Source: Panorpa germanica (Eukaryota > Arthropoda > Insecta > Mecoptera > Panorpidae). From it: DNA of 64,000 bases. This document shows, in pieces, positions 46,501-57,632 of the stretch. Within the stretch, counting starts at the first letter, position 1; each line of letters begins with the position of its first letter. The DNA lies in contig OY783205.1 in assembly GCA_963678705.1 (NCBI GenBank), positions 16,864,001-16,928,000 of the forward strand. The letters are read 5' to 3'. The notes beneath the pieces are model-generated. The model was given only the letters and a program-made list of their open reading frames with translations. It was not told where the DNA came from and searched no databases. Both the position numbers and the translations under genes were made by a program.

Positions 46501-47710
46501 AAAATTCTAACAACTAACACAAAATCTGTGACAGGTAGAGAATCAATTTGAACTAAAATCGACTTTTGTGTACCACTTTTGAACTATTAACGAACTTGCT
46601 AAGACTACATATATCAGATTTTATTTCACAAAATCTTGACAGGTAGGGAATAAATTTGAACTGAAATTGGTTTCTGTGTTGTTGCTTCGAACTTGTAAAC
46701 CGTTAGAATTGAATCGAATCGAACGTCACTAAATAGGGCACTTCACTAAATTGTTTACTGGGTTATTAAATTTAATATTTGCAAGTGTATTATGCTTTCC
46801 ATTTAAATAAATAGCTTACAATGTGTACGAAAACAAAATTAAAAAACATAAATAATAATAATAATATAGTATAAATACCATATATTTAAATCGGACAAAA
46901 AGGGTCTATAGCACAGATGGCAAATGTTAATATTCTCAGAAAACAAAATAAAATAAACGGAATAAACTATTGCACGGAGTTTAGTAACATTATTGCTAAT
47001 TAAAAATCATACTTCATATTTAAGGATTTTATTGAGTTGTGTGGGGTTAACGTAAGAGGAATGTAGCATATATGTAACATAAACGGTTACATAATATTGT
47101 CACAAAATCATTGCAAAATACAAGACTTTCCTGTTAAATTTTGCACGTAAGTAATGTTGCCGGTCTGCCAGGTGTAATGATATCTAAGTTTTATTAAATT
47201 CAAGGTTATTTTTTTATTCTTTTAAATATTTTAAAGCAATTATGATCATTATGCTCTAAAATAAAAAACTGCTTCATAACATTTTTAATATTTACGCGAT
47301 CCTGTTTTTTTACGAGAAATATTTTAATTTATTATTCTTTAAAACAATTTAATGTAGTTTTGTTTGTTATAATACTATGCTCTAAAATGAAGAATATTAA
47401 ATTTCAATTATTAACGATTTTTTGGCATTTATGCAATTTTATTTAAATTGAAAGACCTTTTTCTCTAAAACTAAGATTTTTGGTTTTTTTAAAAAATGAT
47501 TTATTTTTTCTCACGAATTTTTTTTTTCTTATTTCAAAAATGATAGTAATTCAGTATCTGAGGGTCCACTAGACCCTCAATTGTGTGAAAGGGTTTTAAA
47601 AATAAAATAAGTAAACCAACATTTATTGTATTACATATAAATTTTTTTATTAGAAATTACACATTTTTATTTAATGAATATGGCTAAAAATATTGCATCA
47701 GATCCATGTC
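43557..47710. other. 4-kb gene-poor, AT-rich region
   Basis: No convincing gene. It contains the second copy of the 36680-type repeat (46310-46770). A pyrimidine-rich stretch at 45180-45280 gives a Glu/Lys-rich minus frame without family resemblance. A perfect 7-base inverted repeat GAGGGTC-CACTA-GACCCTC lies at 47560-47578. Confidence 0.45.
46310..46770. repeat. Interspersed repeat, second copy of the 36680 block
   Basis: Shares the ACTTGTCTAACCGCATCTCG and TTTGGAAT segments and the CTAACACAAAATCTGTGACAGG region with 36680-37000. It ends TTCACTAAATTGTTTACTGGG. The element class is unknown. Confidence 0.55.
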
Positions 47711-48707
47711 TTACTCATGTATCCTAACAACACTAAAAGTTCCATTTGGTGGGACTAAAAAATAATAAGGTCCTGCGCCATCTTGTGGTCCTGATATCAC
47801 CGGCCTTCGGCACATTGGACATCTGTTTTTCTCCATGATCCAATTTTTAATACAGTCTTTGTGAAAATAGTGACTGCATGATATTCGTCTAAAAACACAA
47901 ATAAAAATTTAATTAGAAATTTGGTTGCGCATTAAAACTGAATTTATATAAAACTGCACTGTACATTGATAAAGTTGGCTACGAAAACCCTCAATATTCA
48001 CTTATTTTTATACCATTCGCAATATTATAAGAGTTATCGACGATTGAAATAGTCATTTTTTCGACTTTTATAATTAAAGTGGTAAAATTTACAGCAAAAG
48101 ACCGAGTTTACGACGACATTCCTTCCTCACCTTCATCTTATGTACTATTTCCTATCCTTTAGAATCACTGTTAAACAAGAAAAGTGCAAAAGAGATGCAG
48201 AATTAAACGTCAAAGCTTTAACAGCTGTTGAGTTGACACATAATGTTTCAATATAATGTCGTGATATAAAACAATACATAAATAAATTTACTTATTATAT
48301 TTTAACAAGTATGTGACGTTATCAACTACAAGGATAATACATTCAAACTTTAAATAGATATATATCCATCAATTTTTGATATTTAATAAATTAAACACGC
48401 CAATATACGTTTATTTACCAATATTTCATTAAAGTTTTTAAATAACAATTCACAACTCAATTTGGGCAGAAAGTGATGAGCCTGACCTGATTTCCTCGTC
48501 TTTCTCATATACTCCAAGACAGATAGAACATTCTTCTTTGATTTCTCCTCCAGATGAATCACTCTTCTCATATTTATAAGCCGTCAAAGTTTTATCTAGG
48601 TAGTCTAGTACATATTCTCGTGAATACAAGTTGGGACTATCATTTCCAATCCCTGATATACGGAGGACTTCACCTTGCGTTAGAAGAATTACCCGTTGTA
48701 GTTCTTC
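47711..48707 (-). CDS. RING-H2 finger protein, last two exons
   Basis: Two exons joined in phase give a C3-H2-C3 RING. Exon 48707-48487 (acceptor TTTTTAG, donor ATCAG|GTCAGG) encodes EELQRVILLTQGEVLRISG and the first zinc ligands CSICLGVYEKDEEIR. Exon 47888-47711 (acceptor TGTTTTTAG) encodes ISCSHYFHKDCIKNW, RCPMCRRPV and a C-terminal tail ending SVVRIHE, stop TAA at 47711-47713. The ligand order C-x2-C..C-x-H-x2-H-x2-C..C-x2-C is that of RING-H2 E3 ubiquitin ligases, which recruit E2 enzymes. The 5' exons are not found; a BEL/Pao remnant begins 600 bases upstream. It may be a host gene or a piece carried by a repeat. No family name is justified. Confidence 0.7.
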
Positions 48708-49317
48708 CTAAAAATATCATAAAAGGAATTGCAATAATCATTAAGAGTTTAAAAGCCAATGCAAAAATACTAAATACATTTAAAATTTATAAAAATACAC
48801 ACCCTAAGGTTAACAGCACTCATTGTAGATTCTAACCTAAAAACAAAGATACCATAGGTTAGATACTATTCATGTTACAGCACGTTTCTTATCACAAACA
48901 TACATTAGATTTGAATGAAGTTAATATAAAAACCCATACTTGTTGAATACTAAAAACACGTTCAAATTTCTACGTGATATTCATTATTTCACTTTTTGTT
49001 TAGAAATAGACAATATTATTGGTCAAAGTTAAAATTTGATTTGAAGTTGAATAAGTTGATTTTGAAGAAATAAAATGCCACTGTTTCATAAATAAGTGAA
49101 AATGGCGTCATTTTCACATTTATTGGTCAACTTCAATGCTGTCTATTTTTTTAATAAAGAGTATTATAAATAGATAATGAATAATTCATAAAAATTTGTA
49201 CATATTTCAGGTATATTAATTTTTTTAACTTTCGAAACAACAAGTGTGGCTATTCTTAATAATTACCAAAACGAAAAGTTACAAATATATTTAATATAAT
49301 ACTTAATAATTAATTAA
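48708..49317. other. Upstream of RING exons, nothing recognised
   Basis: AT-rich. Probably intron of the RING gene, but no further exon with suitable splice sites was identified. Confidence 0.35.
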
Positions 49318-50150
49318 TTACTTACTTTTATTTTGTTCACAATAACTGAGCAGGATTGTGGTTGCGTAGCCAACTAGTGGCTTTTGCTGACCTAACACAG
49401 TCTCAAGCAATATGGCTCCGTCAGATAAAAAGTTTAATAGCGAAGTGAACGCCCGATTGTCTACTTCAGCTTCGGGTGACTCGTACCATTCAGCCTGCGT
49501 AGTTTTATCTAAGTTGCTAAGTGTAATATAATTGGTTAAGGTGTCAAAAAGTCTTTCCTGCGGTATATGGGATTGTAAAGGTACAATGTGTTTTGTGAGA
49601 CTGTCTGTTAAATGTCTTAACACTGAGCTTGATTGATCGCTGATGGCTGTCGTTTCCATAAATGACTTGAGGTAATGTTTGCTTAATAGATTTTTGACTT
49701 CAAATCGCCTGACTAACATTTGTCAAGCAATTTCGTAATTACAGGGAATGAGTTTCAAAGAATAGAGCAGCGTTGCTGCAGCGCCTTTAAAGAATTCTTC
49801 AAGTAGTGAAACTTGTTTCGTTACCAAACTCGTGACGGTTTCTTTAAAGGACTCCCATTGGCCTATATTCCCGTGCGGGGATGGTATCTCGATATTTGAC
49901 AATAAATCATCTGATTCACTATTGAACTTAAAGGATGAGGATGATTATACAAGTGCAATTAGTTTTTCATATTTGGCTACTATTTTGAAGTAATTTTCTT
50001 AAAAACCTATAACCCTACTTTGCTTTTTGTCACTTTCAGTGATAGAACTGTTTATTTTCATGTGCTTAAATTGCTCTAAGAGCGGAACAAGATAGGCCTT
50101 TTTTATCTTAATCACACAACGATCGTAGTTATTGCGTTTATGTTCGTCAG
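49318..50150 (-). pseudogene. BEL/Pao retrotransposon gag remnant 2
   Basis: Minus strand, N to C. IKKAYLVPLLEQFKHMKINS (about 50100-50040) is followed by YFKIVAKYEKLIALV, a stop, and SSSFKFNSESDDLLSNIEIP; then QWESFKETVTSLV (about 49860-49820), where the frame breaks. A 133-codon frame (49719-49318) follows with LVRRFEVKNLLSKHYLKSF, SSVLRHLTDSLTKHI, and LSNLDKTTQAEWYES. This order matches DUF1759-type gag proteins of BEL/Pao. Sequence is missing between the two blocks. It is not functional, and no RT or protease was found. Confidence 0.72.
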
Positions 50151-50389
50151 AGGTTTTACAATACGTACCATGTGGCAATAAGTCTTCCTTTAAAGCAGCG
50201 CTCTTACTGCATAATGGAATAGTTTAATAGAGAATGAAGTGAATGGGCTTTAATATGGCAGTTTTTAGAAATGTTTAAGTGTAGTTATAAATTGAATTTA
50301 AATAGGGTATTTATTGAGGGTTGCTACCTGATCCCTTAAGTTTAATAAAAATGGCGCCGTCCGGTCAAAAGATTGTGTTGAAAATAAAA

Positions 50390-51588
50390 ACATTCAAACA
50401 TTTGCTTGAACAAATGTTTTGAAATTCAAAAATATAGAAACTCTAAATAAAATAAATCCTGTCAAAAATTAGACCTGTGTGGTGTTGCCGTTTTTGACTC
50501 TTCTATTTATCTGAGAATTAAATACAAATACTATTATTAATTAGTATTAATATAGCTATGGTCGGAACAAAATAACGGAAAAAAATATATTGAAAATTGA
50601 CAAAATGGCGCGCTTTTGAAATTGGAGTTCTATAAATGGTGTTTTTTGACCAGTTGCTTAACGAAAAAGATACCAAACTATTGAAATAAAGAAATGATTC
50701 CAGTTTCAATGATAGCTACGGATGTTGTGAATAATATATTAAAATTTACGACAATTCGGTTGAATAGTTTCATTCTTTTCTACAACACAGTTCCGAAAAA
50801 AGTAGTTTTGAAATAAATAAGATCAAAGTTTCAAATATGCTATGGCTATATGGTTATAGATATATGCTAAAACGGCTGTGGAAACGAAGCTATCGGCAAT
50901 ATTCTTAAAAAAAATTAAAATCACATTCTTAACAGGCAATACTTTCGAAATATCAAAAATTAAAAAATCGATTTTTTGAAAATTCTAGTCCCCCCTTAAA
51001 TATGTCTAACATGTACGATGCGAAGTTGCAAGATTTTGTAAAAAAAGGATCAAGATTAAGAAATGAAATTAAAGAAAGGATGTTAAATACGACAAGCTGG
51101 ACACGTACCTGATTGTCTAGATTGTAGACTCGGATGGCAGCAAGCTAGTCTTCAGTGTAACGTTTCTTTTTCTATATAATGTCGAAGAACCTGGTTTCAC
51201 AATTATTATTTGTAGGTAGTTGAATTAGGTAAAGAAAGTATTTATGCATGTGCATATGAGTAGGATTAAAAAGGTTTGTGTTTGTACGATCTCACTTGAG
51301 TGTAGAACATAATGAACTAGCTTAAGCCATAAACACGTTTAGGTAAAGGAGAATCTGAATATCTTAGGGTGGGGGTAATAGGGCGGATAACTAACAGGTA
51401 CATCTATCATATCCACTGAGAAATATCAAAACAATTGTACTCTGCTTTTGAACCATAGATTGTGCTAATGTTATTTTGTCCAATTGTATTGGGTTTGCAA
51501 TACGCTTTTTTAAATGTGTTAGCAAAAGGCTGGTAAACTTCTTATCTTTTGTCAGATCTGTTAAAAGTTATTTAAATATGTCCATTGG
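50390..51588. repeat. Composite repeat G, copy 4
   Basis: Matches G copies 2 and 3 from AAATGTTTTGAAATTC to TATTTAAATATGTCCATTGG. It then stops exactly where Jockey copy B begins, before the position of the hAT insertion seen in other copies. The left side is continuous with BEL/Pao leader-like sequence (ATGGCGCCGTCCGGTC at about 50350). Confidence 0.6.
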
Positions 51589-52215
51589 CACAGGGTGTCT
51601 AAAAATCCACTTCCACTTTTCTTTGTTGAAATAGAACAAGGCCCAAACAACAAGTCCATCTACGATGTAATGTTCCTGTGTCATTCCAGGGTAAAGATTG
51701 AACCACCTCGTTTTAAAAGAGAAGTGCCACAATGTTTGAACTGTCAAAGGTACGGCCATACTAGGTCCTACTGTCACAGAAGAGAAAGATGTGTTAAGTG
51801 CGCAGGAGACCATCTCACAACTTTGTGCGCCTGGAAAGATAAAGAGAACGAAAATGTGAAGTGTGTTCTCTGCGGACAAAAGCATCCAGCAAACTACAAG
51901 GGTTGCTCCGTGTATCAAGAGATTCTACAACGCAAATTTCCACCGCTCCGACCAAAGTTGGTTAAGGAAGCACCAACTACACTACCAACTTCGTCTATAC
52001 GAACAGGAACTTCTTTCGCCCAAGCCACTTCCAACAAACCAGGGGAAACTCAACAAACCAACTATGCGCATCAAAATCAAGAACAAACGCCCTCTCAGTC
52101 CAGTGATATAACTGAACTTAAGTCAATGATGAAAGGTCTTATGGAGCAAATGGGCATAATGCTCAATTTGCTTACTACTCTTGTCACACGAATGCCACAA
52201 TGTTCAACGTCCTAA
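51589..52215 (+). pseudogene. LINE gag C-terminal half (copy B)
   Basis: The last 206 or so codons of the gag described at 8923-10146, including all three zinc knuckles (CLNCQRYGHTRSYC and following) and the Gln/Ser-rich tail. The basic N terminus and most of the PRE_C2HC domain are missing because of the 5' truncation. The ATG at 51595-51597 is accidental, created by the junction with repeat G or by an internal Met, and is not a native start. Confidence 0.8.
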
Positions 52216-54861
52216 AAATAGCGATCTGGAACTCCAACGGTTTTGCTCAGCTACTTACTTACTTACTTTGAAGTAAAATGGTTTCTAGTAAATCAAGAAA
52301 TAGACATCATGCTGATATCGGAGACTCATTTTACATCTAAAAGCTACATAAAAATTCCAAACTACAAATTCTACGACACAAAACACACAGACGATAAAGC
52401 CCATGATGGTACTGCCATCTTTATTAAGTCATCAATTAAGCACCACCAATTATATACCCACCAAGACCGTTCACTCCAGGCAACAAGCATAGAGGTTGAG
52501 GAATTAAACAGAAACATAGTCATCACAGCCGTTTATTGTCCGCCAAAATACAGCATCAAGAAAGAACAGTTTACAGCGTTCTTTAATAGCTTAGGACCGC
52601 GGTTCATCGCTGGAGGTGACTATAACGCCAAACATCCAGACTGGGGGTCTAGGCTCACAAACCCCAAAGGAAACGAGCTGTACAAGTCCATAAAAGAGAA
52701 CAGCCTAACTACACTCTCCACTGGTGAACCAACATACTGGCCGTCGGACAGGACAAAAATCCCGGACCTTATAGACTTCAGTGTCATAAAGGGTATATCA
52801 AGTAAATACCTCAAGATGGAGTCATGTCTAGACCTTTCCTCAGATCACTCGCCAATTATTTTAACCTACAGCACACAAATACTGGAGCAACCACCGATGA
52901 CAAGTATTACAAACAGGAACACCAACTGGGAACTATTCCGGAGTTTAATAAATTCTAGCCTTAACTGCAACATACCGCTCAAAACAGAAGATAACATCGA
53001 TCAAGCAGTTGAGAGGCTAAATAAAACTATAATTGATGCAGCTGAAGAGGCAACCCCACTAAGCAACCCACGCAGAAGAACGGTATCCTGCCCTATGTTA
53101 GCAAAACAAAAAATTGCTGAGAAAAGAAGGTTAAGACGAATTTGGCAAAACACTAGGACTCCCAGAGATAAAACGCTATTCAACAAGGCTTGTATGGAAC
53201 TTAAGAACCTCTTACACGACATCAAAAACCAAGAGCTAGAACAATTCCTAGAGAAGTTAACCGCTACAGAAACCACAAACTACTCCTTATGGAAAGCCAC
53301 AAAGCAGCTCAAACAACCCAAAATACGTAACACCCCAATTAAAACTAGTGATGGCAAATGGGCAAGAAGCAATAATGAAAAAGCTGCAACTTTCGCGAAA
53401 CACCTCGAAGATGTATTCAAGCCACTTCCTCCAAGCCGCAGTGAAGAAGAGGAAAAATATATACACGAGTTTCTAAGGATGTCCACCCACTGCTAGTGAA
53501 ACTGTCAAGCGATTCAGTACTTCTGAAGTCCAAAATATGATCAAATTCAACTTAAAATCCAATAAAGCATCAGGCAACGACAGGATAGGAGGTAAAATAT
53601 TGAAAGAACTGCCGGAAAAAGGAACGTGATATTAAAAGTGGAAAATTACTGAAGTAATACTGATCTCGAAACCCGGAAAAGATGAAAAGGAGGTTACCTC
53701 ATACAGACCAATCAGCCTATTACCTATAGTGTCAAAGCTATTTGAGAAGTTACTGCTCAAGAGGCTCAAAGCTATAGTAGAAGTTAACAAACTGATACCG
53801 ACCTACCAATTTGGCTTCAGGGAAAAACATGCTACAGTCGAGCAGATCCACCGAGTTGTTTGTACCATCAACACAGCGCTACACACAAAGCAATACTGCT
53901 CCGCAGTATTTTTAGATATAAGCCAAGCTTTTGATAGAGTTTGGCATTCTGGATTACTATACAAGCTTAAAGTAGCATTGCCCAACTACATCTTTCAGAT
54001 ATTGAAATCGTACCTGACAAATATAAAGTTTGTCGTAAAGTACCAGGACGGACAATCTACTATGCGCAAAATCGAATCTGGTGTTCCGCAAGGCAGTGTA
54101 CTCCGTCCCATTCTATATCTACTGTTTACAGCAGATCTTCCCGGCTCGTCCGAAACTACAGTAGCTACATTTGCAGACGACACAGCTGTGATAGCACTTC
54201 ATAAGGATCCGGCTACTGCCTCGATGAAACTGCAACGACACCTGCTTAAGATACAGGAATGGCTAAACAACTGGCGGATAAAAGTAAATGAAATAAAATC
54301 TGTGCACGTGACATTTACTCTAAAAAGGTGTACGTGTCCCCCAGTGACCCTTAATAACATTGCACTTCCTCAGGCAGAAACAGTGAAGTATCTAGGCATG
54401 CACTTGGACAGACGTCTAACATGGAAAACCCACATATGGAAAAAGAGGCTACAACTAGAAGAAAAACGAAGAGAACTATATTGGCTCCTTGGCTGGAAAT
54501 CGCAAGTGTCTCTGGAAAATAAACTGTTAATATACAAGACTATAATTAGGCCAATATGGACTTATGGTATACAACTATGGGGCTGCGCTAGCATGTCAAA
54601 CATAGAAATTCTCCAGCGTTTCCAAAACAAAATATTGAAACAAATATTAAATGTCCCAAGATATGTCCCTAACTGGTTAGTACATAAAGATCTTCGAATG
54701 CCCCTGGTCAAAGAGGCCTAAGCTACAGTAGGAAGTACCACCTTCGATTGCAGAATCATCCCAATGAAGCAGCAGTGAAGTTGTTCCATCATAGGCCCGT
54801 AAGACGACTCAAAAGAGCAGATCCCAAGGACTTAGCGAATCTAAACCCAAATGAAATCTAA
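52200..54861 (+). pseudogene. LINE ORF2 (endonuclease + RT), frameshifted (copy B)
   Basis: Same domain order and lesions as 10131-12791: an ACTT expansion after the start, a break before the RT, and a break after PLVKEA. It has one additional lesion, a T inserted at about 53479 (AAGGATGTCC against AAGGAGTCC), which ends the endonuclease frame at 53496. Endonuclease motifs ISETHFT, GGDYNAKH and SDHSPI, and RT motifs FLDISQAFD and FADD, are intact within their frames. Confidence 0.85.
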
Positions 54862-55066
54862 AATTGAAATGTCAATTGAAACTCAGTTATTGTACATAGT
54901 ATAAAGTAGGTGTAAGGGGGAGTCATCAATGGATGGCAACCTCACAGGTCATTTATGTCATACAATTTTACTTAATGTCCTCGGACAGATTGTAAATTAA
55001 TTAAAAGGGAAAATAAAAAAAAAATATATATATAGTATGTTGTATATGTATATAGTATATATCTTA

Positions 55067-55154
55067 CTATTATAATGTTCGTAATGTTCCAATTTAACAT
55101 GGAAAACTCATAAGAACTCATAGATATTTATATATATATATATATATATATATT
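55067..55154 (+). other. Helitron-type 5' terminus fragment and TA run
   Basis: CTATTATAATGTTCGTAATG followed by CATAAGAACTCATAG resembles the Helitron 5' terminus at 8669. A TATATA run leads into the next Helitron start at 55155. Confidence 0.5.
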
Positions 55155-57632
55155 TCCGGTAACAAAATCTGTATGGTATCTTCTAAACGGCGCCTACAAA
55201 GTTTTTTAAATTTTGATATTATGTAAAGGACGAATTTCTAAGACTTTCTACGTCCCTGAATTTTTCCCTGAATTTCCCTGGAAAAAATTATTCTGGAAAA
55301 ACTGGAAAATTTGAAAAAATACTTTTGCAAATATCTGACGAACTAGAAAAGATAGGAAACTGAAATTTGGTATGTGTATTGAGATCATAATTGTGCACAT
55401 TTGCCAATAGTTGGACATTTAAAATTTAAGTTCAGTAGCGGCGCGAATTTCCGGGGGCAATGTTAGAATAGAGTTAGGATGTTCAAATTTAATATGTAGG
55501 CTCGCTCTAGAGTGTTATTAATGAAAAAAAATAAAGAGCCCCAAATTTCCAGTGGCGGCGGGAGTTGAGTTAGTAAAAGCCAGAAATATTGAAAAAGTAG
55601 TAATAAAACTTAGGGTATGTATTGAGACACTAATTGCGAATGTTGCCAATAATTGGATTACCAAAATATTAATTCAGTAGCGGCGTGATTTTTTGGGGGC
55701 AATGTTGCAACAGAGCTAGAACGTTGATATTTGGAACGTGGGCTCTATATAGAGTGTCATTAAAGACAAACTATAGAAAACTGCAACTTTCCAGAGGCGG
55801 CGGGCGCTGTGGGCCAAAAACCAGAAATATGAAATATATAGAAATAAAAGGCTATAGTTTAGATTATATGTTCTTAGATATAAATAAAATAGATCCCTGT
55901 GTTAAAATTTGACAAACTTGTTCAGTAGCGCAGGTATGTGGGGGGGTAATAATGCTAAATATAAATACAAAGCTAAAATTTAGTATGCAGATATAGATTG
56001 ACAAATTAATAACGAAAATATAAAAAAAAAATCCTTTTCTTAAGTGTAACACTAGAGTGGGGAGTGATAAACCGAGTATAAGAACAAAATAGAGGTACAA
56101 CGATGATATTTTGCATGTAGAATATTAAATAGAAGCACAATAGTTCTCTATAAGTTAGATAGTCAAATTACATTCAATAGTAGAATTGAATTGATTTTTG
56201 GTGCGTTCGTTGTGCTGTGAAATCGAACAGGAGTGAGAGGTATAGGGGGGAAATAGTTAACAGCCCCAAATATCAAATTAAAAAAATAGAAACTACGCAT
56301 GTGCATATTTGCGAAAAATAAGTTTAACCTTAGTAGCGGCGTGAAATTGGGGAAGTGGGGGCGGGAAAGGCTTTGCCAAAGAGCTCAATTTTAAATTTCG
56401 ATCATTTATAAAAGTAGATAGTAGTAATAAAGGTTATAAAAGTAGAGAGAATTGTTATGAGCAAAATAGATTGTTATGCCTAAAATTTGTCAATTTTATT
56501 TCAGGAGCGGGAATTAATGGGGAGGACAATATTATATCGTAAATATAAATACAAAAATTAGAACGTAAGATTACAGTGCAGTTTTAATTATGTAAATGAA
56601 TTGCTGTAATATTGAATTGGTAGTGCCTGATTGGAGGAGAGGGTGGCGCCGGGGTTCAGGACACCAAGTAACGGTGGTCTTAGAAGAAGTAGCGATAGAT
56701 TATAATGGCTCTGGAAGATAACCGTGTTGTAGAATATGTGCTTTGGTGCTGGAAATGTGGGCGGCGGTTCAGGGGATTAAATTGAAAGTACAATAACGGG
56801 AAGGATAAGGGCTAGAGATGAGATGATTAGGAGCGAACCGCTAGGCTTTCTTAAAAACATAAATGAATTGATGTAATTAGTAGGTTTACATTGAAATGAG
56901 TGAAAATTAATTTTATCAAGCATTTATCTTATCGAATAATTATTAAAAAATAATATACTTCTAAGGATGAAATTTAGTGTGTAGGTTGCCAGTAAAGTAT
57001 TAATTATGAAAACTAATTGTTAAGAGTATTAGTACGCAGGAGGTAAAAGCGCAAGATTGTTTAATGATTGCGGTAAAAGGGGCGATAGAACAGTGCCGTT
57101 ATGTGCGATGATTCTCAGGTTGGCTGTGGTGTTGCAAGTGGGCGCATTGTGGCAGAGGTGCAGAGGAATACAATTGAAAGTGCGAGAACGATACAGAGCA
57201 TGGAGCCAAGAGGTGATGATTAGTATTACGGGGCGGGGCAGTGGACATTTTTCAATACTGCGCTTTATTAGGGTAAATAATAATTTTACACAGAGAGGAG
57301 GAAACGAAGGATTATTTAATTATAGTGCTAAAGCGGGTGCGCTGTGAATGTACTCTAAGGACCGACGATGCTCAGGAAAGAAGCGATACAGAGTGCTGAA
57401 GGAAAAAGGCGCTCCATGGCTTATGGGCGGGGGCACTGGAGACTGGTCAATACAGTGCTTTATTACTGTAAATGAAAGAATTATAACAAAATAAAAAAAA
57501 AAGTTTAAAAAAGATATATTATAACGAAAATTACTTAAAAATAATATTTTGCATTATTTTCAATTTAGCAAATAAATTTATTTATTCACAAATATTAAAT
57601 ACACGTCGCTTTGCGACGGGGCGAAGCGCTAG
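55155..57632 (+). mobile_element. Non-autonomous Helitron, TCCGGT-type, long copy
   Basis: 5' end TCCGGTAACAAAATCTG; 3' end hairpin CGTCGC-TT-TGCGACG, GGGCGAAGCG, CTAG at 57629-57632. The base before TC is T rather than A. The 5' 1 kb matches 4161-5200. The remaining 1.4 kb has a purine-rich, GC-richer section (56600-57470) with no recognised gene; the 96-codon frame 57057-57347 has no family features. The 3' terminus differs from 4161-5822, another case of 5' and 3' modules in different combinations. The next Helitron starts on the following base. Confidence 0.8.

Larger units (their letters stand above)
51589..55066 (+). mobile_element. Jockey-clade LINE, copy B (5' truncated)
   Basis: Starts inside gag at CACAGGGTGTCTAAAAATCC (equal to 9520 in copy A) and runs to the same TA-rich tail ending ATATCTTA. 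Over about 3.48 kb I saw one 1-base insertion (near 53479) and one substitution (53301). All three ORF2 lesions of copy A are shared. A 5' truncation is typical of LINE retrotransposition, but no target-site duplication is apparent. The right flank is a Helitron 5' end. Confidence 0.88.
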
